Of a DNA stretch of 42,221 bases, positions 23,193 to 31,953 are shown piece by piece (within the stretch, counting starts at the first letter, position 1; the number at the start of each line of letters is the position of its first letter). Position numbers and translations under genes: made by a program. The notes under the pieces were generated by a model. The model was not told the origin of the DNA, did no database searches, and worked only from the letters and a program-made list of their open reading frames with translations. The DNA lies in the NCBI GenBank assembly GCA_015059865.1, contig SUZP01000011.1, forward strand, positions 1 through 42,221, written 5' to 3'. This DNA comes from Rikenellaceae bacterium. GTDB lineage: Bacteria > Bacteroidota > Bacteroidia > Bacteroidales > Rikenellaceae.

Positions 23193-24650
23193 ATGGATAC
23201 AAAAAAGACGACAGGGTTTCGCCTATCGGTAGCAACCCTTGCAATTATGAATGTTACCGCAGTGGTTAGTCTGCGAGGTTTGGCTGCGGAGTCGGTCTAT
23301 GGGCTTTCGTCAGCGTTCTACTATCTCTTTGCTGCTATTGTTTTCCTCATCCCTACGGCACTCGTGGCGGCGGAGTTGGCGGCTATGTACTCCGACAAGC
23401 AGGGCGGTGTCTTTCGCTGGGTAGGTGAGGCTATGGGTGCCCGTATGGGCTTTTTGGCGATTTGGATACAGTGGATACAATCCACCATTTGGTATCCTAC
23501 GGTGCTGACCTTTGGTGCGGTGTCGATAGCCTTTATCGGTATGGACCAGACGCACGATATGGCACTCGCCTCGAACAAGGTTTTCACCTTGATAGTGGTG
23601 CTTGCAATCTATTGGGTGGCTACATTTATCGCCCTGAAAGGTTTGAACTGGGTAGGTAAAATCAGTAAGTGGGGTGGTATGATAGGTACGATTATCCCTG
23701 CGGCACTCCTTATTATTATGGGTATCGCCTACCTCGCTACGGGTGGCACAAATCATATGGATATGAAGGAGGGCTTCTTCCCCGACCTGTCGAAATTCGA
23801 TAATTTGGTCTTAGCGAGTAGTATCTTCCTCTTCTATGCAGGTATGGAGATGATGGGTGTGCATGTTATGGAGGTAGATAATCCGCGCAAAAACTACCCG
23901 AAGGCGATTATTCTCGGAGCGCTGATTACCGTTTTGATTTTCATCTTTGGCACCTTCTCGTTGGGCTTTATCATCCCTGCAAAGGATGTAAATCTCACCC
24001 AGTCGCTCTTGGTCGGTTTTGATAACTACCTCGCCTATTTCAAGATGTCGTGGGCATCGCCAATTATCGCTATTGCGCTGATGTTCGGTGTGTTGGCAGG
24101 TGTATTGACTTGGGTGTCGGGACCATCGAAGGGTATCTTTGCTGTGGGTAAGGCTGGCTACCTTCCTCCATTCTTCCAGAAAGAGAATAACAATGGCGTA
24201 CAGCGCAATATCCTCCTTATTCAGGGCTGTGTCGTGACCTTGTTGGCACTCCTCTTTGTGGTTATGCCATCCGTGCAATCCTTCTATCAGATTTTGTCGC
24301 AGCTCACCGCACTGTTATACCTTGTAATGTATATGCTGATGTTTGTCTCTGCGATTATTTTGCGCTATCGCCGTGCGCAGAAGGAACGACCATTCCGCCT
24401 TGGTGGCAATACTACAATGTGGATTATTGCAGGTGTAGGTTTTCTTGGCTCTCTCCTCGCCTTCGTGTTGAGTTTTATTCCTCCTGCGCAAATCGCAACA
24501 GGTAGTACAACCGTTTGGTACTCTGTACTCTTTGGCGGAGCCTTTATAGTGATAATTCTTCCGTTTATCATCTACGCAATGCGCAAGCCTGAGTGGCGTA
24601 ATCAATCGGCTGTATTTGCACCTTTCGAATGGGAGCAAAAAGCTAAATAA
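23193..24650 (+). CDS. gadC: Glutamate:GABA antiporter-type amino-acid permease
   Basis: A 485-residue APC-superfamily membrane protein with about 12 membrane segments. The opening (LSVATLAIMNVTAVVSLRGLAAESVYG), the GGVFRWVGEAMGARMGF segment and WIQSTIWYPTVLTF are close to the Bacteroides proteins annotated as GadC. GadC exchanges external glutamate for internal GABA in the inner membrane and so consumes protons together with glutamate decarboxylase. No gadB is adjacent, so the exact substrate pair is inferred. I chose the ATG at 23193; a GTG at 23169 is in frame but adds only MITKTNNK. A long hairpin terminator follows. Confidence 0.82.
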   Translation: MDTKKTTGFRLSVATLAIMNVTAVVSLRGLAAESVYGLSSAFYYLFAAIVFLIPTALVAAELAAMYSDKQGGVFRWVGEAMGARMGFLAIWIQWIQSTIWYPTVLTFGAVSIAFIGMDQTHDMALASNKVFTLIVVLAIYWVATFIALKGLNWVGKISKWGGMIGTIIPAALLIIMGIAYLATGGTNHMDMKEGFFPDLSKFDNLVLASSIFLFYAGMEMMGVHVMEVDNPRKNYPKAIILGALITVLIFIFGTFSLGFIIPAKDVNLTQSLLVGFDNYLAYFKMSWASPIIAIALMFGVLAGVLTWVSGPSKGIFAVGKAGYLPPFFQKENNNGVQRNILLIQGCVVTLLALLFVVMPSVQSFYQILSQLTALLYLVMYMLMFVSAIILRYRRAQKERPFRLGGNTTMWIIAGVGFLGSLLAFVLSFIPPAQIATGSTTVWYSVLFGGAFIVIILPFIIYAMRKPEWRNQSAVFAPFEWEQKAK

Positions 24651-24678
24651 TCGGCTCTTTTTGCACTGCACTACGGAT

Positions 24679-24723
24679 AGCGAGAAGCTCACATACGCCA
24701 AGTATGTGAGCTTCTCGCTTTTT
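24679..24723 (+). terminator. Long-stem terminator after gadC
   Basis: An 18-bp perfect stem (24679-24696 with 24702-24719) with a 5-base loop GCCAA is followed by TTTT. The apical ACGCCAAGT is identical to that of the hairpin at about 9304-9315. Confidence 0.85.
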
Positions 24724-24735
24724 AGCTTTTTTGTT

Positions 24736-24842
24736 GTCTGAACTCCGAAGGTGGTCACGGCGCAGTTTAACTGGGGTTTACTGGGGACACACCTTCGGTG
24801 TTTTACTGGGGGCGGGCGTTCCGCCCTTTACTGGGGAGCGCG
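24736..24842 (+). repeat. 107-bp mini-hairpin unit, copy 1
   Basis: Starts GTCTGAACTCC and ends GGGGAGCGCG. It contains four spacer elements of type TTTAYTGGGG (one reads TTTAACTGGGG) and two hairpins, ACACC-TTC-GGTGT and GGGCGG-GCGTT-CCGCCC. A CCGAAGGTG near its start is exactly complementary to CACCTTCGG in the first hairpin, so a 9-bp long-range stem can compete with the local one. Confidence 0.85.
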
Positions 24843-24850
24843 GAGAGCAA

Positions 24851-24888
24851 TTTTGCATTTTGCATTTTGCATTTTGCATTTTGCATTT
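24851..24888 (+). repeat. TTTTGCA heptamer tandem repeat
   Basis: Five exact copies of TTTTGCA (24851-24885) followed by TTT. Single degenerate copies occur at about 940 and 967. Confidence 0.9.
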
Positions 24889-24889
24889 C

Positions 24890-24917
24890 TCTCGTCTCTC
24901 GTCTCTCGTCTCTCGTC
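24890..24917 (+). repeat. TCTCGTC heptamer tandem repeat
   Basis: Four exact copies of TCTCGTC followed by TGAA. The same four-copy array followed by TGAA is found inside the ricT gene at 38888-38915. Confidence 0.9.
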
Positions 24918-25020
24918 TGAACTCCGAAGGTGGTCACGGCGCAGTTTAATTGGGGTTTACTGGGGACACACCTTCGGTGTTTTACTGGGGGCGGGCGTTC
25001 CGCCCTTACTGGGGAGCGCG
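24915..25020 (+). repeat. 107-bp mini-hairpin unit, copy 2 (106 bp)
   Basis: Repeats copy 1 with an offset of 179 bp. I count one substitution (TTTAACTGGGG to TTTAATTGGGG) and one missing T after CCGCCC, so the duplication is recent or kept uniform. It overlaps the last TCTCGTC unit by three bases. Confidence 0.85.
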
Positions 25021-25027
25021 AGAAAGT

Positions 25028-25059
25028 AATTAAAAATTAAGAATTAAAAATTAAAAATT
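25028..25059 (+). repeat. AATTAAR heptamer tandem repeat
   Basis: AATTAAA AATTAAG AATTAAA AATTAAA AATT, period 7. A relative is at 40086-40115. Confidence 0.8.
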
Positions 25060-25063
25060 CCTT

Positions 25064-25140
25064 TAATTGTCCATTGTCAATTGTCCATTGTCAATTGTCC
25101 ATTGTCAATTGTCCATTGTCCATTGTCAATTGTCAATTTG
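25064..25140 (+). repeat. CMATTGT heptamer tandem repeat
   Basis: About ten consecutive heptamers that mostly alternate CCATTGT and CAATTGT (25064-25133), then CAATTTG. Shorter arrays of the same unit or its reverse complement are at 875-905, 13691-13722 and 38250-38281. Confidence 0.9.
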
Positions 25141-25147
25141 AAAACTA

Positions 25148-25182
25148 CTCACTACTCACTGCTCACTGCTCACTGCTCACTC
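25148..25182 (+). repeat. CTCACTG heptamer tandem repeat
   Basis: CTCACTA, CTCACTG x3, CTCACTC: five units of 7 bp ending two bases before the stop codon of the convergent giant lipoprotein gene. Confidence 0.85.
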
Positions 25183-25183
25183 T

Positions 25184-28100
25184 TTACAGTGGGTTTGACA
25201 AGAACGATACTCCGAAGTATGAGCTCGGTTTAACACCATCGTTGAAGATATACTGTTGATAGTTTACTGCATCGAGGGTAGCGGAAGTTGAGCCTTTGAC
25301 GAAGGTTCCACCTATGCCGCAATTGGTTAATTTGTAGTCTATTGTCGAAGGCATACCTGCGAACATTCCTGCTTTGACATTTTCATCTATGGTTATGGTG
25401 CAGAAACTCTTGATGTTATCCAGATTGCGAGTTACATTGCCCACAGCGCCACCGATATAGTTCGCTGCCGTTGTTGTCATATTCAGAACTGTAATATTGC
25501 CCTTGTTGATGATGTCGGTGAGCTTGTAGGAGTTATTCTTATGACTGCTACTGCTGCGCGTCTCCATCTCTCCTACGATACCGCCGATATAGAGGTTGGC
25601 GCAGGAGAATCCCTTCTCGGCGCTGCCAACCGTGATATTGCCGCTATTGGTTACGGAGTTCAATGTTACGGCTATAACTTTGTTGTAATGTGATGCTTGC
25701 GAGCCCAAGATGCCTCCTACTCGAACATTTGTTGCTGTCGATTCGCTTGCGGCATTCACCTTGATATCTCCATTGTTAGCAGAGCTATTGATTACGAGGT
25801 CGTTGTTTGTGTCGATATGCGATGACCAACCGACCAATCCTCCAAAAGAGAGGTGTGCTGACGATTTGGTTGCGCTATCGTGTTCGAGCATCATATTGTT
25901 TTCGCAATTCTCGATTTTAAATCGCTTCTCGTTGCTATAAGTGTTGAAGCCTATGATACCTCCTACCGATACAGAGTGGTTGTTTGTACCGGTAATCTTT
26001 ATGCTCTTGCCATTAATGGTCTCGCCATTCTTGCAATTTACGACATGGAAAGGACTCTGGTAAGCCTCGGTAGCGGAGCCACTATCCACCCAGTTAGAGC
26101 CGATGATACCACCTACAAAGGTAACAGGAGCCTTTTTCTCTTCTGAATCCCAATCGGAGGAGGTTAGCATACTCCAACCATTCGAGCTTACAGTTATGCC
26201 TCCATCGTTGGTAGACTCCTCGAATTTGAAGGTGGACATTGTCGCGCCATATCCGTATGCCAAGCCCGCTAAACCGCCAATAAAGCCTTGGTGGCTCATT
26301 GTGTTGGTGATGTTGAATGCGATATCGGCCTTGTTTTGACACTTTATAATGTACATAATGTTGTAATCAACACTCTCTGGATAGCCGCTACGCGAAGCAA
26401 AACGACCAACAATACCGCCTACGCAAGTACGATGTTTGACGGTGTTGGCTTCGAATTTGATGCTCTTGCCCGTATTCTCGCAGTTCATAACCTCTATGCG
26501 GCCATACAGACATCCAACGATACCTCCGAGATGGTATTGACAAGTGATTGTGCCGGCCGAAGTTAGACTTATATCGCCACTGTTGTCACAATTGTCGACG
26601 ATGATATTTGCAGTGTTTGTATGTTGTAGGTAACCAAAACATCCAGCTACATTAGCATAGCCTGTGGTTGAGTTATCGCCTGAGAGCTTAACGCTAATGT
26701 TACCTGAGTTTGAACAATTTGTGGCTGTAAATCCGTGCTTTATAGGTGCGGATGTGCCCATCACAAATCGAGCCGTAATACCTGCGACATCGATAGTCTC
26801 CGATGTGCCAAGCTCGATGGCTATGTTGTTGGCATTGTGGCAGTTTGTGACACTAACTCTATAATTGTGGAGACGAGATATGATGCCGCCAACAAAGAGG
26901 TATGAGCCAGTGTTGCCTTTTATTTTGATTTCGCCATTGTTGGTACTATTTGCGATGATTGGCGATACGCCCGTATGGCGCTCGTTGTATGAGTCGCCAA
27001 TTATACCTCCTACTGCCGTTGTTACCTGAGCTAATGCGTTGCCCTCCTCGTCTGTGGCGGTTGATAGACGGGTTTCCATAGTGATAGAGCAGTTATTCTC
27101 GCAGTCGCTTATAGTCCAATTGTTCATAAAGTTAGATATCGAACCAACCATACCTCCGACTTTATTGGCAACGCCCGTTACGCGAACAAGGTTGATATAT
27201 CCGGCTACGGAACAATGGGTAATGCTTGTGCCAAGGTAGGTGTTTACTAAGGCTCCTGTATTTTGTGAAATATACTCCTTTTCGATAGCAATATTCTTCA
27301 AGCGTACACCCTTGATTGTTGCTGCCACAGAGTCAAATAGAGGGGCTTTTAGTCCCGAAATCTCAAATCCTCCACCAGAGAATGTACCTTTGTATTCAGG
27401 TGCATTGATTGGAGTCCAAGGGTTTTCGTTGCTGTCGGTTGGCATCTCAAAGTCTTTGATTACAATTGCATCGAGTTGTGAGCCAGCCTCGACTGCTTGC
27501 TTGAACTTGCACAATGTCTCATAGCTACTAATAGAGATAGCCTCGATTGCATCATTTGCTTTGTACTCCACAATCTCATTAAATTCGCGAACATATCCGG
27601 CAAGGAGAGGTTTTGTGCTGTCGGCATTAACAATCTTGCTCATTGAGCCAAACTCGGTATCCTCAAAAATAACATACAACTCCTTGTATGTACCAGCAGG
27701 AACGGCGATATGTATATAGGTAATCTCCTCCTCGTTCAGCTGCTTGCCCTCATCGGCAAATGAGTAGGTAATCAACTCTGTTGCACTATCTGTTGGAGTA
27801 AGCTCTATTTTTGTTTCGCCACTCTCCTCGTCGCTCTCGAAGGTTACCTCGAAATCGCCTGCGATAGGCTTGCGGTCGATGGTTGAGATGCGAACATTTG
27901 AGAGTGTTGCAGTGCCCTTGATGCCAATTCTCAGAATGGTTGTCAGGTGTTCGAGGGTTATGCCGTTGAGGTCGTTGCCATATCCATACATTACGGCTGC
28001 ATTGCCTCCGAACGAGCTATTATCCTTGTGTGTCTGCGCAGCAGCAAAGGTAACTTGGTTGTTCGTGTGGGTAGCAGGGTAGGCTATGAAGTATGGCGCC

Positions 28101-28393
28101 TGAAACTCCTCTTGGTTGAATATGAATGTTGCATTCGGAGTGTTTGCACCGAGTTGTGTGGTGAGAGCTTCCGATGCGACACCATTAATCGAAATTTTGT
28201 CGTTCTCGCTCCAAGAGAGAGGGTATTCTCCATCTATTTTTTCGCCAATATGGGTGCGAAAACTATTTAATGATAGCGAGAGGGAGGTTGTTCCTTCGTT
28301 TGTGGTTGTAATGCAGTCATTTGTTGTGTCTGCGGTACAGCTGATGGCTGCCAATGTTACAAGAGCAATGAAAATATTGAAAACTTTTGTCAT
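25184..28393 (-). CDS. Giant lipoprotein with fimbrillin-like N terminus and GLUG-like glycine repeats
   Basis: A 1069-residue protein with a lipoprotein leader (LAAIS-C19). Residues about 36-270 form a fimbrillin-like module (NSFRTHIGEKIDGEYPLSWSENDKISING...) homologous to the N terminus of the phosphoesterase lipoprotein. From about 285 to the end there are some 12 repeats of about 55-65 residues, each with a core like VGGIVGxF or GGIIGS followed by NCxNxGDI or similar, the pattern of GLUG-type beta-helix repeats seen in surface adhesins. No enzyme motif is visible. It is probably exposed at the surface and may bind host or polymer ligands. It is monocistronic, with a strong promoter, and its 3' end abuts the heptamer repeats. 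Confidence 0.85.
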   Translation of the reverse strand: MTKVFNIFIALVTLAAISCTADTTNDCITTTNEGTTSLSLSLNSFRTHIGEKIDGEYPLSWSENDKISINGVASEALTTQLGANTPNATFIFNQEEFQAPYFIAYPATHTNNQVTFAAAQTHKDNSSFGGNAAVMYGYGNDLNGITLEHLTTILRIGIKGTATLSNVRISTIDRKPIAGDFEVTFESDEESGETKIELTPTDSATELITYSFADEGKQLNEEEITYIHIAVPAGTYKELYVIFEDTEFGSMSKIVNADSTKPLLAGYVREFNEIVEYKANDAIEAISISSYETLCKFKQAVEAGSQLDAIVIKDFEMPTDSNENPWTPINAPEYKGTFSGGGFEISGLKAPLFDSVAATIKGVRLKNIAIEKEYISQNTGALVNTYLGTSITHCSVAGYINLVRVTGVANKVGGMVGSISNFMNNWTISDCENNCSITMETRLSTATDEEGNALAQVTTAVGGIIGDSYNERHTGVSPIIANSTNNGEIKIKGNTGSYLFVGGIISRLHNYRVSVTNCHNANNIAIELGTSETIDVAGITARFVMGTSAPIKHGFTATNCSNSGNISVKLSGDNSTTGYANVAGCFGYLQHTNTANIIVDNCDNSGDISLTSAGTITCQYHLGGIVGCLYGRIEVMNCENTGKSIKFEANTVKHRTCVGGIVGRFASRSGYPESVDYNIMYIIKCQNKADIAFNITNTMSHQGFIGGLAGLAYGYGATMSTFKFEESTNDGGITVSSNGWSMLTSSDWDSEEKKAPVTFVGGIIGSNWVDSGSATEAYQSPFHVVNCKNGETINGKSIKITGTNNHSVSVGGIIGFNTYSNEKRFKIENCENNMMLEHDSATKSSAHLSFGGLVGWSSHIDTNNDLVINSSANNGDIKVNAASESTATNVRVGGILGSQASHYNKVIAVTLNSVTNSGNITVGSAEKGFSCANLYIGGIVGEMETRSSSSHKNNSYKLTDIINKGNITVLNMTTTAANYIGGAVGNVTRNLDNIKSFCTITIDENVKAGMFAGMPSTIDYKLTNCGIGGTFVKGSTSATLDAVNYQQYIFNDGVKPSSYFGVSFLSNPL

Positions 28394-28458
28394 TGTATTA
28401 GGTGATTATTAATTATTCTAAGAGTTTTGGTGTTGTTGCATATACTTTTTTATTGATG

Positions 28459-28489
28459 CAAAAGTACGAAAAAAAATAGTAAAATCAAA
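28459..28489 (-). promoter_or_regulatory. Promoter of the giant lipoprotein gene
   Basis: On the minus strand TTTG (28486-28489) and TACTTTTG (28459-28466) are separated by 19 bp, a full consensus match. The leader is about 58 bases. Confidence 0.75.
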
Positions 28490-28634
28490 TTTATTAAATA
28501 GAAATGGTAAAAAATGATAAATTTAAGATGGTGTTGGTGTAGAATTTTCTCTCTGAATATGTGAGTTTGGGCAATAAAGGTGAAAAAAAAGATTAATAAG
28601 TCCAAAAAAGACTTATGAATTCTCAATTTTTTAG

Positions 28635-28642
28635 TATCTTTG
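28635..28642 (+). promoter_or_regulatory. -7 box of the DUF2723 gene promoter
   Basis: TATCTTTG is a perfect -7 box. Transcription from about 28649 excludes the in-frame upstream start near 28640 and supports the ATG at 28694. I see no TTTG at -33. Confidence 0.65.
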
Positions 28643-28693
28643 TGCGTTTATAGAGTTGTATATTATCAGGCAACTTCTAAATGTGCGAAAATT

Positions 28694-31600
28694 ATGGAGC
28701 AAAAGATATTTAAACATTGGAATAGAATTGTCGGATGGGTGGTATTTGCTATTGCTGCTACTACCTACCTGCTGACTATCGAGCCATCGTCGTCGCTTTG
28801 GGACTGTGGCGAGTTTGTAGCCACTTCGTACAAGTTGGAGGTGGGGCACCCTCCGGGTGCGCCACTCTTTATGCTCTTGGCGCGCATTGCGACAATGTTT
28901 GCGCCATCGACACACTATGTGCCACATATGGTGAACGGAATGAATGCCTTGGCAAGTGCCTTTTGTATCTTGTTCCTCTTCTGGACAATCACGCACATTG
29001 CGCGCCGTCTGCTTACCCGTGAGGGCAAGCCGCTGACCACCGCAAATGCTATTGCGGTACTCGGTGCAGGAGCAGTCGGAGCGTTGGCCTACACCTTCAC
29101 CGACACCTTCTGGTTCTCGGCTGTCGAGGGCGAGGTTTATGCGCTGTCGTCGATGTTTACGGCACTCGTTGTGTGGTTGATGTTGCGCTGGGAGGAGGAG
29201 GCTGACGAGCCTCACGCGGCGCGATGGATTATCCTTATCGCCTACCTTATGGGCTTGTCGATAGGTGTACATATCCTCAATCTGCTGACTATCCCTGCGT
29301 TGGTGTTTATCTACTACTTCCGCAAGTACAAGAACATAACGCTCAAAGGGTTGTTTCTCGTAACGCTGTTGGCGTGTGCGATATTGCTCGTCATTAACGG
29401 AATTATTATCCCTTACACCGTGTATCTCGGTGCAATGGTAGATGTCTTCTTCGTAAACACGCTCGGTGCACCTGTAAATATGGGTATTGTGGTCTTTACC
29501 TTTGCGATGTTCGCACTGCTCGGTACCGCAATCTACATCACACATCGCAAAGGACAGCGCATCTGGAACTTGTTGGCTGTCAGCGTAACGATGATTATGC
29601 TCGGCTTCTCGTCGTACGCCTCGGTAACTATTCGTGCGGCGGTAAACCCACCGATGAACTCGAACAATCCGGATAACCCTACGGCACTGCTCTCGATGCT
29701 CAATCGCGACCAATATGGCAACCGCCCATTGATATATGGTCCTTCGTATGCTGCACCCGTTGAGAGCTATACCGAGAAGGAGTTTTATCATTACAACTCC
29801 GAGAAGCAGCAGTACGAGAAGCGTACCTCGGTTGATGACTATGTTTATCCCGATAAGTTTATGCACCTCTTCCCTCGTATGTGGAACTATATGAAGAAGG
29901 AGCAGGACTACAAGCCTTGGGCGGCGTATCGTACAAAGATGGATTTTGTGCGCAACGAGAAGGGCGAGATTGTCTACGACGAAAAGGGCAAGCCACAGCG
30001 TGCCGAGGTGTTGGACTTCGGTCGTAAGGTGACATATCGCGACGGCGACTATTCGCGTACCATCGTTGAGCCTACATTCTTGGAGAACTTGAACTTCTTC
30101 TTCGCCTACCAGCTCAACTATATGTATTGGCGATATTTCCTTTGGAACTTCGTAGGTCGTCAAGATGATATTCAGGCTGAGGAGGCTACTATTACAAATG
30201 GCAATTGGCTTACGGGTATCAACTCTATCGACTCGGCATATCTCGGTCCACAGAATAATCTCCCTCGCGAAATGGAGAACAACAAGGCGAGAAATACCTA
30301 CTATCTCTTGCCGTTCTTGTTGGGCATTATAGGTCTGATATATCAACTCAATCGCGACCCTCGTAACTTTACGGTTGTGATGTGGTTGTTCGTGATGATG
30401 GGCATTGCGTTGGTCGTATATTTCAACTCCTCGCCGGGTGAGGTGCGTGAGCGCGACTATGTATATGCCGGCTCGTTCTACGCCTTCTCGATGTGGATTG
30501 GCTTGGGCGTGTTAGCGCTCTACGACCTCTTGACAAAGGCGTTGAAGAAGCACCACAAAGTGGCAGCAGCCACCGCTACGGTGCTGGCAATGGCCGTGCC
30601 CGGTATCCTCTGCGCAGAGAATTGGGACGACCACGACCGTTCGCACCGCACCATGGCGCGTGATTTGGGTTACAACTACCTCTCTTCGATTGTCGAGAAG
30701 GAGGGGGTAAGTCCAATAATTGTAAATTATGGCGATAACGACACCTTCCCATTGTGGTTCAATCAAGAGGTTGATGGCGTGCGCCCCGATGTGCGCATTA
30801 TGAATTCGAGCTACCTCGATGGCGAGTGGTATGTCGATGAGATGAAGTGTAAGGCGAACGATGCCGAGGGTATTCCGTTCTCGTTGCCGAGCCACAAATA
30901 CACCTTCGTAAATGATTGGGTGCCTGTAAATTCGCAGATTGACCGCGTGGTCGATGCCAAGCAGGTTATGGAGTTTGTGCGCAGTGATGATAGGCGCACA
31001 AAGACCGATTTGGGCTACGGTACTCCTGCCGACTATATTCCGACCAAGCGCATTGCTCTGCCGGTGGATAAGGAGGCGGCTATCGCTTCTGGCATTGTCA
31101 AACAGGAGGATTACGATTTGATGGTCGATACCGTCTATATCAACATCAACGCCACCTCGCTCTCGCGCTCGGAGTTGATGTTGCTCGATATGCTCTCGCA
31201 TTTCGATTGGAAACGCCCGATATACTTCACGCAGGTCTATGTCTTGCAGAAGTTCGGCTTGCTCGACTACTTGCAATTCGATGGCTACGCATACCGCTTT
31301 GTGCCAATTCTCACTCCGTACAAAGATTCGTGGAGCATCGGTCGTATAGATGCCGACTATGCGTACGATAAGTTGATGAATACGATGCGCTACGGCAACC
31401 TTGCCGACAAGCGCGTCTATGTCGATTACTTCACACAATATAACATTCAGGTATCTCGTGCGAGGGAGGCATTTGCCCGTGTTGCTCGCGAATATATCAA
31501 GCGTGGCGACAACGAGAGCCTTCGTCGTGCCGAGGAGTTGCTCGACAGAGGTTTGGCGGTGTTGCCGATAGAGCAAATTCGCTTCTCGGAGGCTAATACC

Positions 31601-31930
31601 TTCCCATTTATCGAGTGCTACTACGACCTCGGCTTGAACGAGAAGGGCGATGCGTTGCTGTTGGCGTATGGTGACAATTTGATCGACTATATCGAGTACT
31701 ACTTGCAGTTCGAGGGCGTTCAGGGCGACTTGGTGGCAGATATTATGTATGACCGCCTCGATGAACTTTCGCGCCTCTACTACCTCGCAGCCTACTACGA
31801 CCGCGAGGATGCAGTGTATAGCATAAACCAATACTATCGCACCATTGGAGCCGAAGATAAAGACCTTATCCTTACCGAGCGCGAGAAGGATTCGCTTGGC
31901 ATACAAGGCGCATCGAAAACGAAGATTTAA
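28694..31930 (+). CDS. DUF2723 multi-pass membrane protein, glycosyltransferase-like
   Basis: A 1078-residue protein. The N-terminal third carries the DUF2723 signature ([35 protein letters not shown] in pieces) and about ten membrane segments in the manner of GT-C enzymes such as protein O-mannosyltransferases; the conserved DCGEF acidic motif would face the periplasm. The rest is a large soluble region ending in helical TPR-like repeats (about 930-1050). The family is widespread in Bacteroidota and is thought to move sugars onto proteins or lipids, but the donor and acceptor are not known. It is followed after 23 bases by cysS. Confidence 0.88.
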   Translation: MEQKIFKHWNRIVGWVVFAIAATTYLLTIEPSSSLWDCGEFVATSYKLEVGHPPGAPLFMLLARIATMFAPSTHYVPHMVNGMNALASAFCILFLFWTITHIARRLLTREGKPLTTANAIAVLGAGAVGALAYTFTDTFWFSAVEGEVYALSSMFTALVVWLMLRWEEEADEPHAARWIILIAYLMGLSIGVHILNLLTIPALVFIYYFRKYKNITLKGLFLVTLLACAILLVINGIIIPYTVYLGAMVDVFFVNTLGAPVNMGIVVFTFAMFALLGTAIYITHRKGQRIWNLLAVSVTMIMLGFSSYASVTIRAAVNPPMNSNNPDNPTALLSMLNRDQYGNRPLIYGPSYAAPVESYTEKEFYHYNSEKQQYEKRTSVDDYVYPDKFMHLFPRMWNYMKKEQDYKPWAAYRTKMDFVRNEKGEIVYDEKGKPQRAEVLDFGRKVTYRDGDYSRTIVEPTFLENLNFFFAYQLNYMYWRYFLWNFVGRQDDIQAEEATITNGNWLTGINSIDSAYLGPQNNLPREMENNKARNTYYLLPFLLGIIGLIYQLNRDPRNFTVVMWLFVMMGIALVVYFNSSPGEVRERDYVYAGSFYAFSMWIGLGVLALYDLLTKALKKHHKVAAATATVLAMAVPGILCAENWDDHDRSHRTMARDLGYNYLSSIVEKEGVSPIIVNYGDNDTFPLWFNQEVDGVRPDVRIMNSSYLDGEWYVDEMKCKANDAEGIPFSLPSHKYTFVNDWVPVNSQIDRVVDAKQVMEFVRSDDRRTKTDLGYGTPADYIPTKRIALPVDKEAAIASGIVKQEDYDLMVDTVYININATSLSRSELMLLDMLSHFDWKRPIYFTQVYVLQKFGLLDYLQFDGYAYRFVPILTPYKDSWSIGRIDADYAYDKLMNTMRYGNLADKRVYVDYFTQYNIQVSRAREAFARVAREYIKRGDNESLRRAEELLDRGLAVLPIEQIRFSEANTFPFIECYYDLGLNEKGDALLLAYGDNLIDYIEYYLQFEGVQGDLVADIMYDRLDELSRLYYLAAYYDREDAVYSINQYYRTIGAEDKDLILTEREKDSLGIQGASKTKI

Positions 31931-31953
31931 TTGAAAATTCAAAAATAAAAGAT

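Noticed and set aside
24736..25182. Possible CRISPR array
   Set aside because: Repeats are either 7-bp tandems or a single 107-bp duplication; there are no regular 30-bp repeats with unique spacers and no cas genes.
28631..30346. 571-residue open frame on the minus strand opposite the DUF2723 gene
   Set aside because: It is the antisense shadow of a recognised gene; the translation has no domain character, is full of Arg/His/Cys, and lacks a promoter.
30512..31942. 476-residue open frame on the minus strand opposite the 3' half of the DUF2723 gene
   Set aside because: Same reason: low-complexity antisense translation of a well-supported gene.
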